Of a stretch of DNA of 64,000 nt, positions 59,547 through 64,000 are shown one piece after another. The stretch lies in NCBI GenBank assembly GCA_903850915.1, contig CAINMV010000009.1, forward strand, positions 128,599 to 192,598. Reading direction: 5' to 3'. Source of the stretch: an uncultured Bacteroidota bacterium. Its GTDB lineage: Bacteria > Bacteroidota > Bacteroidia > UKL13-3. Numbering within the stretch: position 1 is the first letter of the stretch; every line of letters starts with the position of its first letter. The translations under genes and the position numbers were made by a program. The notes beneath the pieces were generated by a model, which worked only from the letters and a program-made list of their open reading frames with translations, searched no databases and was not told where the DNA came from.

Positions 59547-61766
59547 TTACTTCACATCATTATAGTTAATTGTATTTGGCGCTGCAACCGCTTTCGGCGC
59601 TGCAATAGGTGCGCTTATCGTTTTTGTTTCTACGGCAGCAGGTGTCATATTGCCACCATGCATTTTGTAAATGCTCGGAGCAATAACCAAGGAAACGATA
59701 CTCATTAATTTAATTAAAATATTCATCGATGGGCCAGATGTATCTTTAAAAGGATCACCTACAGTATCACCAACCACCGCAGCTTTGTGTGGTTCTGATT
59801 TCTTGTAAAACATTTCTCCGTTGATGTTAACCCCTTTTTCGAATGATTTCTTGGCGTTATCCCAAGCACCACCTGCGTTTGATTGAAAAATAGCCATTAA
59901 AACACCACATACAGTAACACCTGCCAATACACCACCTAATACTTCGGCACCGAAAGCGAAACCAACAATTACTGGAACTGTTAATGCCATTAAACCCGGG
60001 AGTATCATTTCGCGGATAGCTGCTTTAGTAGATATGGCAACACACTTTTCGTATTCAGGACGTGCTTTATATTCCATAATTCCAGGAATTTCACGGAATT
60101 GACGACGAACCTCTTGCACCATATCCATGGCAGCTTTTCCTACGGCACTCATAGCCAAGGCTGAGAACACAAATGGAATCATACCACCAACGAATAAACC
60201 GGCAAGCACACGAGCATTAGAAATGTCAATTTTATCAATTTTAGCAGCGCCCATAAAGGCAGCGAACAAGGCAAGTGAAGTTAATGCAGCTGAGGCAATG
60301 GCAAAACCTTTTCCAGTTGCGGCAGTGGTATTTCCAACAGCATCTAAGATATCGGTTTTTTCACGAACTTCTTTTGGAAGGTTACACATTTCAGCGATAC
60401 CTCCTGCATTGTCGGCGATAGGGCCAAAGGCATCGATTGCTAATTGCATCGCGGTGGTTGCCATCATACCGGCAGCAGCGATTGCTACGCCATATAATCC
60501 AGCCAATTCATAACTGGCAACGATACCCATTGCCAATACAAGTATTGGAAACATGGTACTCATCATTCCTACAGATAAACCTGCGATAATATTTGTGGCT
60601 GCACCCGTTGATGATTGGTTGATGATTTTATTTACAGGGCCTCTTCCCATTGAGGTATAGTATTCCGTGATTAAGCTAATCAATGCACCTACTACCAACC
60701 CAACAAGGATGGCATAAAACACATGAATTGCATAGAAATGTGTTCCACCACGTATACTCATTTCACCTACAGGTAACATCCACGTGATGACAAAATAAGA
60801 CGCGATTCCAGTTAAAACAATTGATGACCAGTTGCCTAAATTTAAAGCTCCTTGAACATTACCACCCTCTTTTACTCGAACAAAAAAGGTTCCAATAATT
60901 GAGAAAAGTATTCCCAATCCACCAATTAATAACGGAGCTAAAATCATGCTCATACCACCAAAATTATCAGTTACACTAAACTCTCTTCCAATTACCATCG
61001 TGGCTAGGATTGTAGCGACATAACTACCAAAAAGGTCAGCACCCATTCCTGCAACATCACCTACGTTATCACCTACGTTATCAGCTATTGTAGCTGGGTT
61101 GCGAGGATCGTCTTCTGGAATTCCTGCTTCCACTTTACCTACTAAGTCGGCACCTACATCGGCAGCTTTGGTATAAATACCACCACCAACACGAGCAAAC
61201 AACGCGATACTTTCTGCCCCTAAAGAGAAGCCAGTAAGTACCTCTAATGCACGTTCCATATCAAGGCCATTGGCTGTACCACTTTTTGCCTCTACAAATA
61301 TTTTATAAAACACTAAAAATAGGCTACCTAAGCCCAAAACGGCCAATCCGGCAACACCCATACCCATTACACTTCCACCAGAAAAGGATACTTGCAAAGC
61401 TTTAGATAAGCTTGTTTTTGCAGCTTGCGCGGTTCTAACATTTGCTTTTGTTGCAATTTTCATTCCGATGAAACCAGCCATTGCAGAAAAGAACGCACCA
61501 ATAATAAAGGATAAAGCAATTAATGGAGAAGAGTTTTCGTTTGAAGAACCCATGTATGCCAATAATAAGGCGATAATAACCACAAAGCCTCCAAGTACCT
61601 TGTACTCTTGCTTTAAAAATGCCATGGCACCATCAGCAATTGCTTTGCTGATTTCTTCCATTTTCGCATCGCCAGCATCTTGGCGAATTACCCATTGAGA
61701 TCGGAAATACGTGAATAGAAGGCTAACCACACCACATCCGAGAATTACATAAATAAGATTGTCCAT
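59547..61766 (-). CDS. hppA: Membrane-bound ion-translocating pyrophosphatase, K+-dependent type
   Basis: The 739-residue protein has about 16 membrane helices. The pyrophosphate/Mg2+ site motifs are [20 protein letters not shown] (from about residue 203), [18 protein letters not shown], and [20 protein letters not shown] near the C-terminus. In [12 protein letters not shown] (residues 478-489) the marker positions are Ala482 and Gly485, which correspond to the K+-dependent subclass; K+-independent enzymes have Lys and Thr there. It couples PPi hydrolysis to H+ or Na+ pumping. H+ versus Na+ cannot be decided safely by eye. The C-terminal extension after the last helix ([20 protein letters not shown]) is Ala/Pro-rich and unusual. 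Confidence 0.95.
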   Translation of the reverse strand: MDNLIYVILGCGVVSLLFTYFRSQWVIRQDAGDAKMEEISKAIADGAMAFLKQEYKVLGGFVVIIALLLAYMGSSNENSSPLIALSFIIGAFFSAMAGFIGMKIATKANVRTAQAAKTSLSKALQVSFSGGSVMGMGVAGLAVLGLGSLFLVFYKIFVEAKSGTANGLDMERALEVLTGFSLGAESIALFARVGGGIYTKAADVGADLVGKVEAGIPEDDPRNPATIADNVGDNVGDVAGMGADLFGSYVATILATMVIGREFSVTDNFGGMSMILAPLLIGGLGILFSIIGTFFVRVKEGGNVQGALNLGNWSSIVLTGIASYFVITWMLPVGEMSIRGGTHFYAIHVFYAILVGLVVGALISLITEYYTSMGRGPVNKIINQSSTGAATNIIAGLSVGMMSTMFPILVLAMGIVASYELAGLYGVAIAAAGMMATTAMQLAIDAFGPIADNAGGIAEMCNLPKEVREKTDILDAVGNTTAATGKGFAIASAALTSLALFAAFMGAAKIDKIDISNARVLAGLFVGGMIPFVFSALAMSAVGKAAMDMVQEVRRQFREIPGIMEYKARPEYEKCVAISTKAAIREMILPGLMALTVPVIVGFAFGAEVLGGVLAGVTVCGVLMAIFQSNAGGAWDNAKKSFEKGVNINGEMFYKKSEPHKAAVVGDTVGDPFKDTSGPSMNILIKLMSIVSLVIAPSIYKMHGGNMTPAAVETKTISAPIAAPKAVAAPNTINYNDVK

Positions 61767-61984
61767 AAATGATTTGAAAAAATAAATAATTAACGTTATT
61801 TTTTAGGAGCGCGAAAATAAGGAAAACAATTGAAAAATGGCGAAAATTGACAATATAGTGAGGCCAATACATTGAAATTCTTCTATTTTAATCGAAATAG
61901 TGCTTCATTTTACGCCCAACTGCTTTTTTATTTGGCACTAATTCGACACTATCTTAGCACGATTTATTGTTTCTAAACAATAGC

Positions 61985-61992
61985 TATATTTG
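61985..61992 (+). promoter_or_regulatory. -7 element TATATTTG of the DUF4159 gene
   Basis: Exact TAnnTTTG match ending 9 bases before the ATG at 62001. A leaderless transcript is predicted. Confidence 0.6.
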
Positions 61993-62000
61993 CCCAACCG

Positions 62001-62663
62001 ATGAGACGATTTTTAGGTGCATTATGCACAGTAGTATTTGTTTTTCCTTTATTGTCGTTAACACCAGCCTCTTTTCAGTTGGCTCGCTTAAAATACAATG
62101 GTGGTGGAGATTGGTATGCCAACAAAACATCCTTGCCGAATTTAATTAAATTTTGCAACCAAAATTTGAATGCCAATATTAACGCAGATGAGGCAGTGGT
62201 GGATGTTGGGAGTAATGAGCTATTTAATTATCCATTTATTCACATGACGGGGCATGGCAACGTGGTGTTCTCGCTGCAAGAAGCGGAGAATTTACGAAAA
62301 TATCTCATTGGTGGAGGCTTTCTGCATATCGACGATAATTATGGGATGGATAAATTCATTCGTCCTGAGCTGAAAAAGATATTCCCTGAGCTAAAATTAG
62401 TTGAGGTGCCGTTTAATCACCCGATTTATCATCAAAAATATACATTCAATAATGGATTGCCCAAAGTGCATGAACATGAAGGTAAGGCTGCTCAAGGGTT
62501 CGGACTTGTTTATGAAGGACGACTAGTGCTTTTTTATAGCTACGAATGTGATTTAGGCAATGGATGGGAAGATCAAGGTGTTTATCCTGAAGATTCGCCT
62601 GAACTTCATCAAAAGGCATTACAAATGGGCGCCAATTTGGTGCAATATGCACTAACACATTAG
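62001..62663 (+). CDS. DUF4159 domain protein, exported
   Basis: The 220-residue protein has a signal peptide (MRRFLGALCTVVFVFPLLSL) and a single DUF4159 domain with RLKYNGGGDWYANKTSLPNL, FIHMTGHGNVVFSLQEAENL, and YLIGGGFLHIDDNYGMDKFI, followed by VPFNHPIYHQKYTF. The fold is related to the class I glutamine-amidotransferase/ThuA group, but catalytic residues are not evident and function is unknown. DUF4159 proteins often occur near MoxR-type ATPase and BatA-like genes; none are seen here. Confidence 0.88.
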   Translation: MRRFLGALCTVVFVFPLLSLTPASFQLARLKYNGGGDWYANKTSLPNLIKFCNQNLNANINADEAVVDVGSNELFNYPFIHMTGHGNVVFSLQEAENLRKYLIGGGFLHIDDNYGMDKFIRPELKKIFPELKLVEVPFNHPIYHQKYTFNNGLPKVHEHEGKAAQGFGLVYEGRLVLFYSYECDLGNGWEDQGVYPEDSPELHQKALQMGANLVQYALTH

Positions 62664-62696
62664 TTAGCATCTCAAATTAATTTATCGTTGTGAACG

Positions 62697-63128
62697 CTAT
62701 TGTATGCGCTTTCCTTGTTCGTTAAAAAGCAATTCAACAATAACACCTTGATGCTTTATCTCTACTTCAAATTTGCGAAACCCCGTGTAGTCAATAATTT
62801 GTGATGTTTCTTGAATTCGGCATCCTTTATAATTAGCCTTGACAAAGGGTAGAATTGAGCTCGGTAACTTCTCTTTTTTTATCGACCACTCTGTTTCCCA
62901 CAAGGTACCATCGAGCTTGAAAGTAGCCGATGTCTCAATCCCGTTTTGAATAAATTCGGCTTCATAGTCGCCATCCGATTCTAAATCCCAATTCGTTTTT
63001 TTTACATCTTTAAAATTAGTATGAAAAGAGGTTTTAATTATTTCAGGAACTTTGTTTTCTGGAATGGCTTGAGAAATCCCAATCCGTGAGATGAATAAGA
63101 AAAGCAATAAAATTATAGGTGTTTTCAT
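62697..63128 (-). CDS. Exported PepSY-like (BLIP-fold) protein
   Basis: From the ATG at 63128 the protein has 143 residues with a signal peptide (MKTPIILLLFLFISRIGISQ); the track start at 63152 adds MHFYLYST and is less likely. The mature part contains two tandem half-domains of the PepSY-like/BLIP type: VPEIIKTSFHTNFKDVKKTN with WDLESDGDYEAEF, and LPFVKANYKGCRIQETSQII with KFEVEIKHQGVIVELLF. Such proteins are small periplasmic binding modules with no known enzymatic activity. It is just downstream of the TonB receptor on the same strand. Confidence 0.78.
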   Translation of the reverse strand: MKTPIILLLFLFISRIGISQAIPENKVPEIIKTSFHTNFKDVKKTNWDLESDGDYEAEFIQNGIETSATFKLDGTLWETEWSIKKEKLPSSILPFVKANYKGCRIQETSQIIDYTGFRKFEVEIKHQGVIVELLFNEQGKRIQ

Positions 63129-63160
63129 AGTTGAATAAAGATAAAAGTGCAAGTTAATTT

Positions 63161-64000
63161 TTATTTTACAAACGAGAATTTATAGCTTAAGTTAATTACT
63201 CTTCCTTCAGTTGTTGCCCAAAGGGGTTTAAAGGATGGGCTGGAACGAGAGCCGGTAACAATACTTTCAAAACGAGATTGACGCTGATCTAAAACGTTTT
63301 CGCAGTTTAAAACTAAGCTACTTTTTTTAAATTTCCGTTCTGCCATCATCGCCACAAACCAAATAGAATGTACTTTTTGATTGTTGTATATGAATTGATT
63401 GCCACTATAACTTGATTCGAGTCCAAAGCGCCAAGTACCTTCTATTTCATAAGCTAGCGTAGCCGAAAATTTATCTTTTGGATTAAAGGGCGCATTTAAT
63501 CGTTGTCCTGCTAATTGCTGAAAAGCCTCTGTATGATTATAGCCGAGATAGAGTTCTAATTTGTCATACTTTACTCTGATATACGTATCTGTTCCCACAC
63601 TTTTTTGTGCATTTGAACTGTTGTTTAGGGTGTCCTTCATCCATTGAATTGGATTTGAAATTTCACTATAATAAAGGGCTTCGTCAATTTGCAATTTAAT
63701 TTTATCGAAGATTATCGCTTTGTAACTAATGTCACCATTTAATCCTCTCGCTTTTTCGGCTTTAACATCCGAGGCAAACTTCAATGCTGTTTCGGTAGGC
63801 AATACGTAATCGAATAGGTTTGGGGTTTTGTAGCCGCTTCCAGCAGCCAATCGAACTCCCCATGCTTGATTTGGTTGCATGAAAATAGAAATTCGCGGCA
63901 AGAGAAATTCGCCATACATGTTGTGATGATCTGCACGAAGTCCAAGCTGTGCTGATATTTTTTTTGTGAACTGCCAGTTGTCTTGTAAAAAAGCACCAAG
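63161..64000 (-). CDS. TonB-dependent receptor, C-terminal part (cut by window edge)
   Basis: The minus-strand frame is open from base 64000, reading LGAFLQDNWQFTKKISAQLG before the ATG that the ORF track chose at 63919, which is therefore internal. At least 279 residues of beta-barrel are visible: LLPRISIFMQPNQAWGVRLA, GSGYKTPNLFDYVLPTETAL (the FRxPxxxEL-like region of siderophore/metal receptors), SYKAIIFDKIKLQIDEALYY, and a C-terminal strand ending NLSYKFSFVK. The final aromatic-plus-K is close to the usual barrel-terminal F. N-terminus and ligand lie outside the window. It ends 33 bases before the PepSY-like gene. Confidence 0.88.
   Translation of the reverse strand, partial: LGAFLQDNWQFTKKISAQLGLRADHHNMYGEFLLPRISIFMQPNQAWGVRLAAGSGYKTPNLFDYVLPTETALKFASDVKAEKARGLNGDISYKAIIFDKIKLQIDEALYYSEISNPIQWMKDTLNNSSNAQKSVGTDTYIRVKYDKLELYLGYNHTEAFQQLAGQRLNAPFNPKDKFSATLAYEIEGTWRFGLESSYSGNQFIYNNQKVHSIWFVAMMAERKFKKSSLVLNCENVLDQRQSRFESIVTGSRSSPSFKPLWATTEGRVINLSYKFSFVK

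Noticed and set aside
35953-61986. 14-base sequence CTAAACAATAGCTA shared at 35953-35966 and 61973-61986, upstream of the DUF3276 and DUF4159 genes
   Set aside because: A 14-base match is expected by chance several times in 64 kb of A+T-rich DNA, and the distances to the start codons differ.
63781-63999. ORF 63781-63999 (-) of 72 aa
   Set aside because: It is in a different frame from the TonB-receptor barrel sequence, which is itself open to the window edge.

Overview
The window is an A+T-rich chromosomal segment from a member of the Bacteroidota. The evidence is: three TonB-dependent receptor or outer-membrane transport genes, two proteins ending in type IX secretion (T9SS) sorting domains, a PUR-alpha-like DUF3276 protein, an archaeal-type prolyl-tRNA synthetase, and many copies of the Bacteroidota -7 promoter element TAnnTTTG. 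I see no rRNA, tRNA, CRISPR array, IS element or prophage. The segment reads as ordinary chromosomal backbone with some lineage-specific surface proteins.

Layout. 1-2418 (-): N-terminal part of a TonB-dependent receptor, cut by the window edge. 2566-4786 (+): Ldh-family dehydrogenase, YkgJ cysteine-cluster protein and EngB GTPase. 4924-7398: Lon protease. 7529-8644: a ferritin-like/VIT1 fusion. 8740-10152: beta-CASP RNA-processing-type hydrolase. 10263-11525: a secreted protein family commonly mislabelled asparagine synthetase B. 11603-17981: membrane GT-C-like proteins, kynureninase, a methyltransferase and a methyltransferase-GT2 fusion. 18058-18876: rpmH-rnpA-yidD. 18958-22922 (-): NHL/PKD T9SS protein, purC, phoH. 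23038-26970 (+): SAM hydrolase-like protein, ABM monooxygenase-like protein, and a T9SS protein carrying a CxxCH motif. 27081-28292 (-): sucC. 28388-33872 (+): F-type ATP synthase operon (unknown 130-aa membrane protein, atpB, E, F, H, A, G) lacking atpD and atpC. 34148-36468: MsbA-like ABC exporter and DUF3276. 36553-44086: outer-membrane proteins and lipoproteins, including one with an 18-residue higher-order repeat. 44234-49614: proS, APC permease, trans-sulfuration enzyme, THUMP methyltransferase. 49611-51323 (-): two rhomboid proteases. 51525-56235 (+): ispH followed by ccmC, ccmD, ccmE, ccmF. 56296-59416: pheT and a small AcpH-like protein. 59547-61766 (-): membrane pyrophosphatase. 62001-62663: DUF4159 protein. 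62697-64000 (-): PepSY-like protein and the C-terminal part of a second TonB receptor, cut by the edge.

How genes work together. ATP synthase, membrane pyrophosphatase, the Ccm heme-handling genes and sucC form an energy-metabolism theme. The Ccm cluster is the Cys-type (CxxxY) variant. A T9SS-exported protein in the same window carries a CxxCH heme-c motif and is a plausible client. No gap between genes exceeds about 280 bases.

The most general observation is regulatory. At about ten genes an exact or one-mismatch TAnnTTTG element ends only 5-10 bases before the start codon, which predicts leaderless or nearly leaderless mRNAs. In three cases the ORF track chose a TTG start that lies inside the promoter element itself; I moved those starts downstream. 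I found no clear new multi-gene defence or mobile system.
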